Assembly (NCBI GenBank): GCA_031277945.1
Contig: JAITLK010000002.1
Span: forward strand, 62,001 to 126,000
Reading direction: 5' to 3'
Source: Microbacterium sp.
GTDB taxonomy: Bacteria; Actinomycetota; Actinomycetes; Actinomycetales; Microbacteriaceae
Length of the DNA: 64,000 bases
Shown here: positions 50,569-59,207 of the stretch, piece by piece
Layout: every line of letters starts with the position of its first letter
Numbering within the stretch: position 1 is the stretch's first letter
Notes under the pieces: model-generated
Seen by the model: only the letters and a program-made list of their open reading frames with translations
Told to the model about the DNA's origin: nothing
Databases searched by the model: none
Program-made: the position numbers and the translations under genes

Positions 50569-51069
50569 TCAGCTCGTCGGGCGCTCGGTGCAGGTGGCGA
50601 GCACACGAGAGCCGAGCATCGGCTTCGCGAAGCGGTCCAGAACCTCCGTGGGGGAGAGACCGTCCGTGCGGGACGAGATGAACAGCTGCACCGCGGGCTG
50701 GCGGCCGAACGTGGTGACGCGGTAGTGGTTCTCGTCCGTGGAGTCCACAAGCCAGTCGATGCCGGCGATGGTCTGGCACGGGGTGGTCGATGCCATCGGA
50801 ACCTCCACGCCGCAGGCCATGAGGATCTCCGCCTTCGAGCCCCATGCCGCCGTGGACTGCGCGTCGGTCCACACGCGAGGCAGGCCGGCGATCGTGTCGT
50901 ACGAGCCGGTCTTGTTCAGCTGAGCCATCATCGCCGCGCACTGGGGGTCATCGGCGTTCGGTGCCGCCTGCATGGAGATGGTCTGCGAGCACCCGGACAG
51001 CGAGAGCACGAGGGCTGCGGAAGCGAGTGATGCGCCGACGAGGGCGCCGATACGGCGGAGGAGACTCAC
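50569..51069 (-). CDS. DUF3515-family lipoprotein
   Basis: Lipid-anchored protein of 166 residues with lipobox LSGC (Cys27) and a small domain with conserved cysteines (DPQCAAMM; LMACGVEVP; TTPCQTIAG). DUF3515 proteins are characteristic neighbours of ddl and thiL in actinobacteria; the role is unknown. GTG start supported by TAGCCT six bases upstream. It is divergent from thiL. Confidence 0.87.
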   Translation of the reverse strand: MSLLRRIGALVGASLASAALVLSLSGCSQTISMQAAPNADDPQCAAMMAQLNKTGSYDTIAGLPRVWTDAQSTAAWGSKAEILMACGVEVPMASTTPCQTIAGIDWLVDSTDENHYRVTTFGRQPAVQLFISSRTDGLSPTEVLDRFAKPMLGSRVLATCTERPTS

Positions 51070-51075
51070 CCCTCC

Positions 51076-51135
51076 AGGCTAACCCGACCAGCCTCCGCGT
51101 CAGCCGCGTACCGGCTCCGGCCCCTCGGGTAGCGT
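51076..51135. promoter_or_regulatory. divergent leaderless promoters of the DUF3515 gene and thiL
   Basis: TAGCCT on the minus strand (51081-51076) lies six bases before GTG 51069; TAGCGT on the plus strand (51130-51135) lies six bases before ATG 51142. The whole intergenic region is 72 bases. Confidence 0.6.
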
Positions 51136-51141
51136 GGGGGA

Positions 51142-52158
51142 ATGCCTGAGGACCGCCTCCGCCCCGATGCTGCCACGCCGATCTCCGCGGTCTCGGAGGG
51201 TGAGCTGCTCGCGTGGATCACGGATCGGATCCCCGCGGCGAGCGGCGACGGCTCGACGATCCTCGGAATCGGAGACGACGCGGCGGTGCTTCGCTTCGGC
51301 GGAGACGCCGTCGTCACCACCGACACCCTCGTGCACGGACCGGACTTCCGCATGGCCTGGTCGGACGCACCCTCTCTCGGCTGGAAGGCCGCGGCGGTGA
51401 ACCTCGCGGATGTCGCCGCGATTGGGGCGAGGCCCACGGCGCTCCTCATCGCTCTCACCCTTCCCGCGGGTCTGCCGCTGGGCTGGGTGGGGGACTTCTA
51501 CGACGGGCTCGTGAACGCCTGCCGATGGTTCGGCGAGGACATCCAGGTGGTCGGAGGGGACGTGACGGTCTCGCCCACGTTGACGATTGCCGTGACGGCA
51601 CTGGGGGATCTGCGGGGGGCCTCACCTGTGCTGCGCAGCGGGGCTCGCGTGGGCGACGTGATCGCGCTCGCCGGGGATCAGGGTCCGGCCGCGCGTGGCC
51701 TGCGTGTGATGTTCGACCGGTTCCGCAACGCGGAGGGGGCTCCCATCGCGGTGGATCCCGCCCTCCTCACGGAGGCCGAGCGGTTCGATGTCGCGCGTCA
51801 GCTGCGGCCTGAGCCTCCGGTGAGGCTCGGCGAGCTGGCGGCCGCTTCGGGCGCCCATGCCTTGATGGACGTCTCCGACGGTCTGGTGATGGACGCGCGA
51901 CGGATGGCGCGTGCCTCGGGCGTGCGCATCGATTTCGCGTCGACAGCGCTGGGGGAAGATCCGGCGGGGGCGCTCGCCGGGGGAGAGGACCACAGCCTCC
52001 TGGCTGCATTTCCCGCCGACGGCGAGCTGCCGGCGGGGTTCCGCCGGATCGGGGACGTGCTCGCCTCGCCCGCCGGTGAGGTGACCGTCGACGGGGCCCG
52101 GTATGACGAACGAGGCGGGTGGGATCCCTACCAGGATTGGGATTCCGCGCAGGGCTGA
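51142..52158 (+). CDS. thiL: thiamine-monophosphate kinase
   Basis: Makes thiamine diphosphate from the monophosphate (338 residues). Typical PurM-like motifs: ILGIGDDAAVL, VTTDTLVHGPDFR, KAAAVNLADVAAIGA and GDVTVSPTL. Leaderless ATG at 51142. It is a conserved neighbour of rsmD/recG in this lineage and convergent with rsmD. Confidence 0.95.
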   Translation: MPEDRLRPDAATPISAVSEGELLAWITDRIPAASGDGSTILGIGDDAAVLRFGGDAVVTTDTLVHGPDFRMAWSDAPSLGWKAAAVNLADVAAIGARPTALLIALTLPAGLPLGWVGDFYDGLVNACRWFGEDIQVVGGDVTVSPTLTIAVTALGDLRGASPVLRSGARVGDVIALAGDQGPAARGLRVMFDRFRNAEGAPIAVDPALLTEAERFDVARQLRPEPPVRLGELAAASGAHALMDVSDGLVMDARRMARASGVRIDFASTALGEDPAGALAGGEDHSLLAAFPADGELPAGFRRIGDVLASPAGEVTVDGARYDERGGWDPYQDWDSAQG

Positions 52159-52188
52159 GCGGCGCTGCGCGCTCTCCCGCGTGCGGCC

Positions 52189-52752
52189 TCAGTCGGAGGA
52201 GAGCTCGCCCCACCACACGGTGGTGTCGCCGTAGGTCTTGTCGCGCATCGGCGACATGCCCGCAACGGACCACTCCGGCGCCGGAGAACGTTTGGCACGT
52301 TCGACGATGACGACGGCCTCGGGGGACAACCGGGGAGCGAGGGCGGCGAGCACATCGCCGATCTCCGCTTCGTCCACGTCATAGGGCGGGTCGATGAACA
52401 CGAGATCCCACACCAGCGAGGTCGAGCGCAGAAACGGCAGCACTCCGCTCTGGTGGACACGAGCGCTCACGCCGGTCGCTTTGGCCACGCCCGAGGCGTT
52501 GCGGCTCGCGACCGCGGCGGCGCCCCGGGCCTTCTCGACCAGATCCACGGCACTCGCGCCCCGACTGGCCGATTCCAGGCCCAGGGCGCCGGATCCGGCG
52601 TAGAGATCGAGCACCCTCGCGTCGTCGATGAGGCCGTGCGTCTCGAGACTGCCGAAGAGCGACTCGCGCACGCGATCGCTGGTGGGCCGGGTGCCGGCAT
52701 CGGGAACAGCCAGTCCGAGGCCTCGGGCCGCACCCGCGATGATCCGTGTCAC
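52189..52752 (-). CDS. rsmD: 16S rRNA (guanine966-N2)-methyltransferase
   Basis: SAM-dependent methyltransferase of 187 residues acting on 30S subunits. The SAM loop is VLDLYAGSGALGLE, and the catalytic NPPY-type motif reads FIDPPYD. RIIAGAARG at the N-terminus is the family start. GTG 52752 is six bases after TAGGCT. Divergent from recG. Confidence 0.94.
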   Translation of the reverse strand: MTRIIAGAARGLGLAVPDAGTRPTSDRVRESLFGSLETHGLIDDARVLDLYAGSGALGLESASRGASAVDLVEKARGAAAVASRNASGVAKATGVSARVHQSGVLPFLRSTSLVWDLVFIDPPYDVDEAEIGDVLAALAPRLSPEAVVIVERAKRSPAPEWSVAGMSPMRDKTYGDTTVWWGELSSD

Positions 52753-52758
52753 CTCCCC

Positions 52759-52816
52759 AGCCTATCCGCGCTCCGGCAGGATACGCGGCGGTGGTGTCAG
52801 AGGGCGACAGTAGGCT
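52759..52816. promoter_or_regulatory. divergent leaderless promoters of rsmD and recG
   Basis: TAGGCT on the minus strand (52764-52759) is six bases before GTG 52752; TAGGCT on the plus strand (52811-52816) is six bases before GTG 52823. Both hexamers are identical. Confidence 0.65.
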
Positions 52817-52822
52817 GGTGAC

Positions 52823-54967
52823 GTGCAGTTCGGTGTGGACACCCGTCTCGACAGCGCGATCGGCGCTAAGACCGCCGGCGTGCTCGCGAAGGCGTTCGAG
52901 ATGCACACCGTGGGCGATCTCATCGGTCACTATCCGCGCCGGTACGCCAGCCACGGCGAGCTGACCCCCATCCGGTCACTGCCCATCGGGGAACAGGTCA
53001 CCATCGTCGCGGAGGTGCGAAAGGTCTCCGAGCGCCGGATGCAGGCGCGGCGCGGGTCCCTCCTCGAGGTCGTGATCAGCGACGGCAACGGCGAGATGGC
53101 GCTCACCTTCTTCAACCAGGCGTGGCGTCAGGGCGAGTTGCGCCCGGGGCGGCGCGGCATCTTCGCCGGCAAGGTGGGTCTCTACAAGGGCGGGCTCCAG
53201 TTCGCACATCCGGAGTACGAGCTGTTCGACGACGAAGCCTCGGTGGATGCGGCGCGCTGGGCCAACACCCCCATCCCGATCTATCCGGCAACGGCAGCGC
53301 TTCCCAGCTGGCAGATCCGCAAGACCATAGAGGCCGTTCTCGACGGGCTCGGGCCGGTGCCCGATCCGCTGCCGCCGGAGTTCGCCGCAGCGCACAAGTG
53401 CATCCCCGCCCGCGATGCGATCGAGGCGGTGCACCGACCCGAAACGGTCTCGCAGGCCCACGTCGCGCGCCACACGCTGCGGATGCAGGAGGCACTCCTG
53501 CTGCAGACCGCACTCCTCCAGCAGCGCGCCGAGGTCCGCCGGCTGCACGCCGTATCGCGACCCGCCGGATCCCTGCTCGAGCGCTTCGACGCGGCCCTCC
53601 CCTATACCCTCACCCCGGATCAGCAGGCGGTGGGTGCGGTGATCGCGGAGGATCTCGTGGGCGAGTGGCCCATGAACCGGCTCGTGCAGGGCGAGGTCGG
53701 CTCCGGAAAGACGCTCGTCGCGCTGCGTGCCATGCTGCAGGTGGCGCAGACGGGCGGTCAATCGGCGCTGATCGCCCCCACGGAGGTGCTGGCAGCCCAG
53801 CATCTCCGCTCCATCGCGAAGATGCTCGGTCCGCAGCTCGCACCCGAGCTCATCCCCACCCTGCTCACCGGTCAGATGCCGGCCGCCGAACGTCGCAAGG
53901 CCGCCTTGCGGGTGGCTGCGGGCCAGTCACGCATCGTGGTGGGAACGCACGCATTGCTCAGTGAGAGCACGACATTCGCCGAGCTCGGGCTGGTCGTGGT
54001 GGACGAGCAGCACCGATTCGGCGTGGAACAGCGCGAGACGCTGCGTGCGAAGGGCACCGCACCGCATGCGCTGGTCCTCACCGCCACGCCGATCCCGCGC
54101 ACCGTCGCGATGACGGTCTTCGGCGACCTCGACGTCTCGACCATCCGTACGATGCCCGCGGGTCGAGCGGGCATCACCACCCACGTCGCCCCGCTCGCGG
54201 ACAAGCCGAGCTGGTTCGGCCGGGTGTGGGAGCGCGCCGCCGAGGAGGTGGCGCAGGGGCGCCAGGTGTTCGTCGTGTGCGCCGCGATCGACGCCCAGAA
54301 GGAGCTGGTGGACGGCGAACTGCCGCCCCCGGTGGAGGGCGAAGCCAGCGGACCGCGGTGGGGCGTGGTGCAGGTCGCCGAGATGCTCGCGGTGCATCCG
54401 TCGTTCGCTGACATCCGGGTTGCGGTGCTCCACGGCAAGATGCACTCCGAGGAGAAGGACGCGATCATGCGGGCGTATGCCGCCGGCGAGATCGATGTGC
54501 TGATTGCCACCACGGTGATCGAGGTGGGAGTGGATGTGCCCAACGCGTCCACCATGATCATCCTGGAGGCAGACCGCTTCGGGGTCTCTCAGTTGCACCA
54601 GCTGCGCGGACGGGTCGGGCGAGGGGGAGTTCCGGGGTTGTGCCTGCTCGTCACGGAGGCTGAGGACGGGACACCCGCTCGGACCCGGGTGGAGGCGGTC
54701 GCGGCGACGCTCGACGGCTTCGAACTCGCCGAGGTCGACCTGGAGCTGCGCGGGGAGGGCGACGTGCTCGGTGACGCGCAGTCCGGGGCTCGTTCGTCAC
54801 TCAAGCTGCTGCGGGTGGTGAAAGACGCCGACACCATCGCTATCGCCCGTGCAGAGGCCGAGCGGCTGCTGGAGGCGGATCCGACGCTCGCCGGCCATCC
54901 GGCGCTCGCCGATGCCGTCGCGCGTCGCGTGACCCAGGCAGAACGCGCCGCGCTCGGAAAGAGCTGA
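52823..54967 (+). CDS. recG: ATP-dependent DNA helicase RecG
   Basis: Branch-migration helicase that rescues stalled forks (714 residues). The N-terminal wedge/OB domain carries HYPRRYASHGE; the motor has Walker A GEVGSGKT (from residue 290), DEQH box VVDEQHRFG, SAT-like TATPIPRT and QLRGRVGR. GTG 52823 is leaderless. Confidence 0.97.
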   Translation: MQFGVDTRLDSAIGAKTAGVLAKAFEMHTVGDLIGHYPRRYASHGELTPIRSLPIGEQVTIVAEVRKVSERRMQARRGSLLEVVISDGNGEMALTFFNQAWRQGELRPGRRGIFAGKVGLYKGGLQFAHPEYELFDDEASVDAARWANTPIPIYPATAALPSWQIRKTIEAVLDGLGPVPDPLPPEFAAAHKCIPARDAIEAVHRPETVSQAHVARHTLRMQEALLLQTALLQQRAEVRRLHAVSRPAGSLLERFDAALPYTLTPDQQAVGAVIAEDLVGEWPMNRLVQGEVGSGKTLVALRAMLQVAQTGGQSALIAPTEVLAAQHLRSIAKMLGPQLAPELIPTLLTGQMPAAERRKAALRVAAGQSRIVVGTHALLSESTTFAELGLVVVDEQHRFGVEQRETLRAKGTAPHALVLTATPIPRTVAMTVFGDLDVSTIRTMPAGRAGITTHVAPLADKPSWFGRVWERAAEEVAQGRQVFVVCAAIDAQKELVDGELPPPVEGEASGPRWGVVQVAEMLAVHPSFADIRVAVLHGKMHSEEKDAIMRAYAAGEIDVLIATTVIEVGVDVPNASTMIILEADRFGVSQLHQLRGRVGRGGVPGLCLLVTEAEDGTPARTRVEAVAATLDGFELAEVDLELRGEGDVLGDAQSGARSSLKLLRVVKDADTIAIARAEAERLLEADPTLAGHPALADAVARRVTQAERAALGKS

Positions 54968-55029
54968 GGCTGGGTCGGATCCGGAGGAACGGGCGTCCGC
55001 ATCCTGACCGCCGCGCGGCAATCACCCCA

Positions 55030-55035
55030 TAGGCT
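55030..55035 (+). promoter_or_regulatory. -10 box TAGGCT, leaderless start of coaD
   Basis: TAGGCT is exactly six bases before ATG 55042; GTG 55036 therefore lies upstream of the transcript start. Confidence 0.62.
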
Positions 55036-55041
55036 GTGAGC

Positions 55042-55539
55042 ATGAACAGCAGGATCGCCGTCGTCCCCGGATCCTTCGACCCGCCCACGCTCGGTCATCT
55101 CGATGTGATCACCCGTGCGGCGGAACTGTACGACGAGCTCCATGTCCTCGTCGTCCACAACCCTGAGAAGCATGCCATGCTTCCCATCGCGCAGCGGCTG
55201 AGCCTGTTGGAGCAGTCGATTCGCGACGCGGGCCTCGCCGGCAACATCGTGGTGGCTTCGTGGAGCATGGGCCTGCTCGTCGACTACTGCGTGGAGGTCG
55301 ACGCCGGAGTGCTCGTCAAGGGCATCCGCTCGCAGGTGGACGTCGCATACGAGACGCCGATGGCGATCGTGAACCGCGGACTTGCGGGCGTGGAGACCGT
55401 GTTCCTCCTTCCGGACCCGGCCCATGCCCTGGTCTCCAGTTCGCTCGTGCGACAGGTGGCCGGACTCGGCGGCGATGTGTCCGCATATGTGCCGCCTGCG
55501 GTGGCCGCGTTCCTGGACACGGGCGCGCGCGACCTCTGA
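55042..55539 (+). CDS. coaD: phosphopantetheine adenylyltransferase
   Basis: Penultimate step of coenzyme A synthesis: forms dephospho-CoA from 4'-phosphopantetheine and ATP. The 165-residue protein has the nucleotidyltransferase signature [14 protein letters not shown] (TxGH) at 9-22 and [10 protein letters not shown] for the ISSTxVR motif. Start fixed by the leaderless signal. Confidence 0.95.
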   Translation: MNSRIAVVPGSFDPPTLGHLDVITRAAELYDELHVLVVHNPEKHAMLPIAQRLSLLEQSIRDAGLAGNIVVASWSMGLLVDYCVEVDAGVLVKGIRSQVDVAYETPMAIVNRGLAGVETVFLLPDPAHALVSSSLVRQVAGLGGDVSAYVPPAVAAFLDTGARDL

Positions 55540-55554
55540 GGCGTGCCCGCACGG

Positions 55555-55560
55555 TAGACT
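55555..55560 (+). promoter_or_regulatory. -10 box TAGACT before the yceD-like gene
   Basis: TAGACT lies eight bases before GTG 55569, so the leader is at most a base or two. Confidence 0.5.
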
Positions 55561-55568
55561 GGTCGGTT

Positions 55569-56132
55569 GTGAAGACCACCCGACCCGGACCGTTCTCCCT
55601 GCCCGTGCGCGATATCGTGCACCAGCCGGGGGAGATGCGCGAGTTCACGCTCACCATTCCCGCCCCTGAGAAGTGGGGGGAGGGGCTGATCGCCGTCCCC
55701 GCCGGTGAGGAACTCGATCTGGACGTGCGTCTGGAGTCCGTTCACGAGGGCATCCTCGTGACCGCGGAGATCCGCACGAGCGTCGAAGGAGAGTGCAGCC
55801 GCTGCCTCACCGAGTTCACTCAGGGTGTCGAAGTCGAGTTCCAGGAGCTTTTCGCGTACTCTGGAGATGAAGAGACTGACTTCGAGGTTCAAGACAACCA
55901 CGTGGATCTTGAAACTCCGGTCAGGGATGCGATTGTTCTGTCGCTTCCATTCCAGCCGGTGTGTCAGCCGGATTGCCCCGGTCTTGATCCGGCCACGGGC
56001 GAGCGGCTGACGACTGCGTCGGCGGAAGACTCCTCAGCCCCCATCGATCCCCGATGGGCTGCGCTTCAAGGACTCACAGACCAGGCAGCCGGAACGACCG
56101 GTTCCGAGCTGCGCAACACGGAAGAGAGCTAG
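55569..56132 (+). CDS. YceD/DUF177-family protein
   Basis: The 187-residue protein has the DUF177 features, notably [25 protein letters not shown] and the later [14 protein letters not shown], which together form a four-cysteine (probably zinc-binding) site. It nearly always precedes rpmF and is linked to 23S rRNA or ribosome assembly. GTG 55569 is the only family-like start. Confidence 0.92.
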   Translation: MKTTRPGPFSLPVRDIVHQPGEMREFTLTIPAPEKWGEGLIAVPAGEELDLDVRLESVHEGILVTAEIRTSVEGECSRCLTEFTQGVEVEFQELFAYSGDEETDFEVQDNHVDLETPVRDAIVLSLPFQPVCQPDCPGLDPATGERLTTASAEDSSAPIDPRWAALQGLTDQAAGTTGSELRNTEES

Positions 56133-56134
56133 TC

Positions 56135-56344
56135 ATGGCAGGTAACCCCCCGAAGCGGAAGGTCTCCCGCTCCAACACCCGTTCGCGTCGCGCGCAGTGG
56201 AAGGCCGAGGCCCCCACGCTCGTCAAGACCATCGAGAACGGCAAGGTCGTTTACAGCCGTCCGCACCAGGCCAAGGTCGTCACCGACTCGCAGGGCACGG
56301 AGCTGTTCCTGGAGTACAAGGGCCGCAAGGTCGCTGACATCTGA
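56135..56344 (+). CDS. rpmF: 50S ribosomal protein L32, cysteine-free form
   Basis: Ribosomal protein bL32 of 69 residues: [24 protein letters not shown] start, with basic N-terminus. The zinc-binding cysteines of the standard form are missing, so it is the zinc-independent (C-minus) version. It starts two bases after the yceD stop, with GAAGAGAG upstream. Actinobacteria sometimes encode both forms; the other would lie elsewhere. Confidence 0.94.
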   Translation: MAGNPPKRKVSRSNTRSRRAQWKAEAPTLVKTIENGKVVYSRPHQAKVVTDSQGTELFLEYKGRKVADI

Positions 56345-56367
56345 GACACCTCACCGCGGGAAGCACA

Positions 56368-57048
56368 GTGACTGAACTGACCGCATTGATGCAGAAGCTC
56401 GGCGTCGTCCTCGACGCCGAGCTTCTGTCGCTTGCGCTGACACATCGCTCGTATGCGTACGAGAGCGGGGGCATCCCGCACAACGAACGTCTGGAGTTCC
56501 TCGGTGACTCCGTGCTGGGTCAGGCGACGACCGTACTCCTGTACACGCGCCACCCCGACCTCGACGAGGGCTCCCTCGCGAAGCGACGCGCAAGCGTCGT
56601 CTCGACGGTGGCTCTCGCGGAGGCCGCACGCACGCTGGGTATCGGTGAGTTCCTGAAGCTCGGCCGGGGCGAGGAACAGACCGGTGGGCGCGACAAGGAC
56701 TCGATCCTCGCCGACACCACCGAGGCCATCATCGGCGCCACCTATCTGTCGGCCGGTCCCGATGAGGCGACGGCGCTGGTTCATCGCATCATCGAGCCGC
56801 TGCTGGCGGATCCGGAGCGCTACGGCGCTGCGGTGGATCCGAAGACCGCCCTGCAGGAGGTCGCGGCGAAGCTCGGCATGACGGCACCGGTGTACAGCAT
56901 TGAGGCCGAAGGCCCCGATCACGACCGCCGGTTCACCGCGACGGTGTGCGTCGACGACGTCTGTACCACCGGCACCGGCACCAGCAAGAAGACGGCCGAG
57001 ATGGCGGCGGCACTCGCCGCCTGGCACGTCCTCAGCCAGCGTGCCTGA
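56368..57048 (+). CDS. rnc: ribonuclease III
   Basis: Double-strand RNA endonuclease of 226 residues for rRNA and mRNA maturation. The signature HNERLEFLGDSVLG is at 38-51 and a C-terminal dsRNA-binding domain runs from about 155 (DPKTALQEVAAKLG) to the end. GTG start at 56368, 23 bases after rpmF. Confidence 0.96.
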   Translation: MTELTALMQKLGVVLDAELLSLALTHRSYAYESGGIPHNERLEFLGDSVLGQATTVLLYTRHPDLDEGSLAKRRASVVSTVALAEAARTLGIGEFLKLGRGEEQTGGRDKDSILADTTEAIIGATYLSAGPDEATALVHRIIEPLLADPERYGAAVDPKTALQEVAAKLGMTAPVYSIEAEGPDHDRRFTATVCVDDVCTTGTGTSKKTAEMAAALAAWHVLSQRA

Positions 57049-57931
57049 GCTCCCCGAGGTCGAGGTCGTCCGCGCCGGGCTGGCTCCGGCGCTCACGGGT
57101 GCCACGATCACCGGGGTGTCGGTGCTGGATGACCGTGCGCTCACTCGTCACCTCGGTGACGCCGCCTCCTTCGAGGCGGAGCTGCGGGGTGCCACCGTGC
57201 TGGGTGCCGCGCGGCGGGGGAAGTTCCTCTGGTTCCCGCTGGCGTCCGGTCGTGCTGTCGTCGGTCATCTCGGCATGAGCGGGCAGATGCTGTTGCGCGA
57301 GCCGGACGCTCGTCCGGAACGCCACGAGCGGGTGCGCCTCATCGTGGATCATCCGCAGCACGGAGAGCTCGCCGTGGTGTTCGCCGATCAGCGGACGTTC
57401 GGCTCTCTCGCCATCGACGAACTCGTGGCGACGGCCGACGCGCTGCCGGCCGGCTGGGGCGCCCACGACGCACTGATTCCCACGCAGGTCTCGCACATCG
57501 CGCGCGACCCGATGGATGAGGCGTTCTCTCTTGCTTCGGTTCGTGCGCGACTCGCCCGCACCGACTCGGCCATCAAGCGTGTTCTCCTGGACCAGGGGGT
57601 GGTCAGCGGGATCGGCAACATCTACGCCGACGAGTCGCTGTGGGCCGCGCGCATTCACCCCGAGACGCCGGCGAGCGCGCTGTCGACCCGCACCGTGAAC
57701 CGGCTGTTCGCCGAGGTCCGCGCCGTGCTGGAGAAGGCACTCGCCGAAGGCGGCACCAGCTTCGATGCCCAGTACGTCAACGTGAATGGGCAGGCGGGCT
57801 ATTTCGCCCACTCACTGCACGCCTACGGACGCGACGGCAAGCCGTGCGATCGCTGTGGCACATCGCTCGTGCGGGTGTCGTTCACCAATCGCTCCAGCCA
57901 CTTCTGCCCGCGCTGCCAGCGCAAGCGCTGA
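57041..57931 (+). CDS. mutM: formamidopyrimidine-DNA glycosylase (Fpg)
   Basis: Base-excision repair enzyme for 8-oxoguanine (296 residues). The mature N-terminus is PELPEVE, giving the catalytic Pro and Glu; the Lys beta-hairpin follows, and the C-terminal zinc finger is CDRCGTSLVRVSFTNRSSHFCPRC. GTG 57041 overlaps rnc by eight bases. In related genomes smc usually follows; here it does not. Confidence 0.95.
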   Translation: MPELPEVEVVRAGLAPALTGATITGVSVLDDRALTRHLGDAASFEAELRGATVLGAARRGKFLWFPLASGRAVVGHLGMSGQMLLREPDARPERHERVRLIVDHPQHGELAVVFADQRTFGSLAIDELVATADALPAGWGAHDALIPTQVSHIARDPMDEAFSLASVRARLARTDSAIKRVLLDQGVVSGIGNIYADESLWAARIHPETPASALSTRTVNRLFAEVRAVLEKALAEGGTSFDAQYVNVNGQAGYFAHSLHAYGRDGKPCDRCGTSLVRVSFTNRSSHFCPRCQRKR

Positions 57932-57941
57932 GTACCGGAGA

Positions 57942-57984
57942 GACGGAAACGCCGCCTGGGAAGAATCCGAGCGGCGTATCCGTC
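57942..57984. terminator. terminator between mutM and the alcohol dehydrogenase gene
   Basis: A 14-base stem with one A-A mismatch (GACGGAAACGCCGC at 57942-57955 and GCGGCGTATCCGTC at 57971-57984) lies between the two convergent stops. Confidence 0.62.
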
Positions 57985-57996
57985 CTCTACACCTGC

Positions 57997-59046
57997 TTAC
58001 AGCGTCTTGGCGTCGATGACGAAGCGGTAGCGCACGTCGGCGGAGAGCACGCGCTCCCAGGCGTCGTTGATCTGATCGGCGGAGACCAGCTCGGTCTCGG
58101 GATGGATCCCGTTCTCCGCGCAGAAGTCCAGCATCTCCTGGATCTCGGTGATGCTGCCCGTCGTGGATCCGGCGATGGAACGCCGCGCGGGGATCAGCGA
58201 GAACGCCGGCACGCTGAACGGCTCGGCCGGTGCGCCCACGGCCACCAGGGTGCCGTCGACGTCGAGGAGGCTGAGGTATGCCCGGATGTCGATGCCTGCC
58301 GAGACTGTGTTGATGATCAGGTCGAGGCCGCCGCGCAGCTCCCGCATGGCCTCGCGATCCGTCGTGTCGACGTAGCAGTGCGCGCCGAAGGCCAGGGCAT
58401 CCTCGCGCTTGGCGGTGCCGCGGGAGAGGACCGTGACGTCAGCGCCGAGCGCGGCGGCGAACTTGACACCCATGTGCCCGAGCCCGCCCATGCCCACGAC
58501 TCCGACCCGGGTGCCGGGGCCAACGTCCCAGTGGCGCAGCGGAGAGAATGTCGTGATCCCCGCGCACAGCAGCGGGGCGGTCTTCGCCGGGTCGAGGCCT
58601 GCGGGGATCGCGAGCACGTAGTCCTCGTTGGTGACGACGGCCTGCGAGTAGCCGCCCTGGGTGATCGTGCCGTCAGCGGGATCGATGCTGTTGTAGGTCT
58701 GAGTGTTGCCTCTCAGGCAGTACTGGTCGTGGCCCTGCAGGCACTGCGCGCATTCGCCGCAGGAGTTGGACTGGCATCCGACGCCGACGAGGTCACCGAC
58801 GCGGTGCCGGGTGACAGCGCTGCCGATCGCGGCGACGCGCCCGACGATCTCGTGGCCCACCACCTGTGGATACGTGATCGGCCCCCAGTCCCCGCGGATC
58901 GTATGGATGTCCGAGTGGCAGATGCCGGCGTAATCGATGTCGATGAGCACGTCGTGCGGGCCGACTTCGCGCCGCTCGATCGTCAGTGCAACGAGGGGGC
59001 CGGTGGCATCAACCGCACCGTAGGCCTTCACTGTGGTTGTGGTCAT
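57997..59046 (-). CDS. zinc-dependent NAD(P) alcohol dehydrogenase (cinnamyl/YahK-like)
   Basis: Medium-chain dehydrogenase of 349 residues. Catalytic zinc ligands: Cys in AGICHSD and GHEIVG; structural zinc: [15 protein letters not shown]. The Rossmann [17 protein letters not shown] and absence of a charged residue after the second strand suggest NADP or NAD use. YahK/CAD-type enzymes reduce aldehydes. ATG 59046; a hexamer AAGAAT lies six bases upstream, a near-match to the leaderless signal. Confidence 0.92.
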   Translation of the reverse strand: MTTTTVKAYGAVDATGPLVALTIERREVGPHDVLIDIDYAGICHSDIHTIRGDWGPITYPQVVGHEIVGRVAAIGSAVTRHRVGDLVGVGCQSNSCGECAQCLQGHDQYCLRGNTQTYNSIDPADGTITQGGYSQAVVTNEDYVLAIPAGLDPAKTAPLLCAGITTFSPLRHWDVGPGTRVGVVGMGGLGHMGVKFAAALGADVTVLSRGTAKREDALAFGAHCYVDTTDREAMRELRGGLDLIINTVSAGIDIRAYLSLLDVDGTLVAVGAPAEPFSVPAFSLIPARRSIAGSTTGSITEIQEMLDFCAENGIHPETELVSADQINDAWERVLSADVRYRFVIDAKTL

Positions 59047-59207
59047 GACTCCATTCTTCTGCCGTCACGTCGCATTGGGCACCGTCGCGGCCGGATATGC
59101 ACGCGGGACCGCCGGTGAAAGAAGGAAGTCACATGCGGGAGACCCGTCCACGGTGCGATATCGATCTTCGATCGCTCGCGGTCGTCCGGTATGAGACGGG
59201 CGGACGA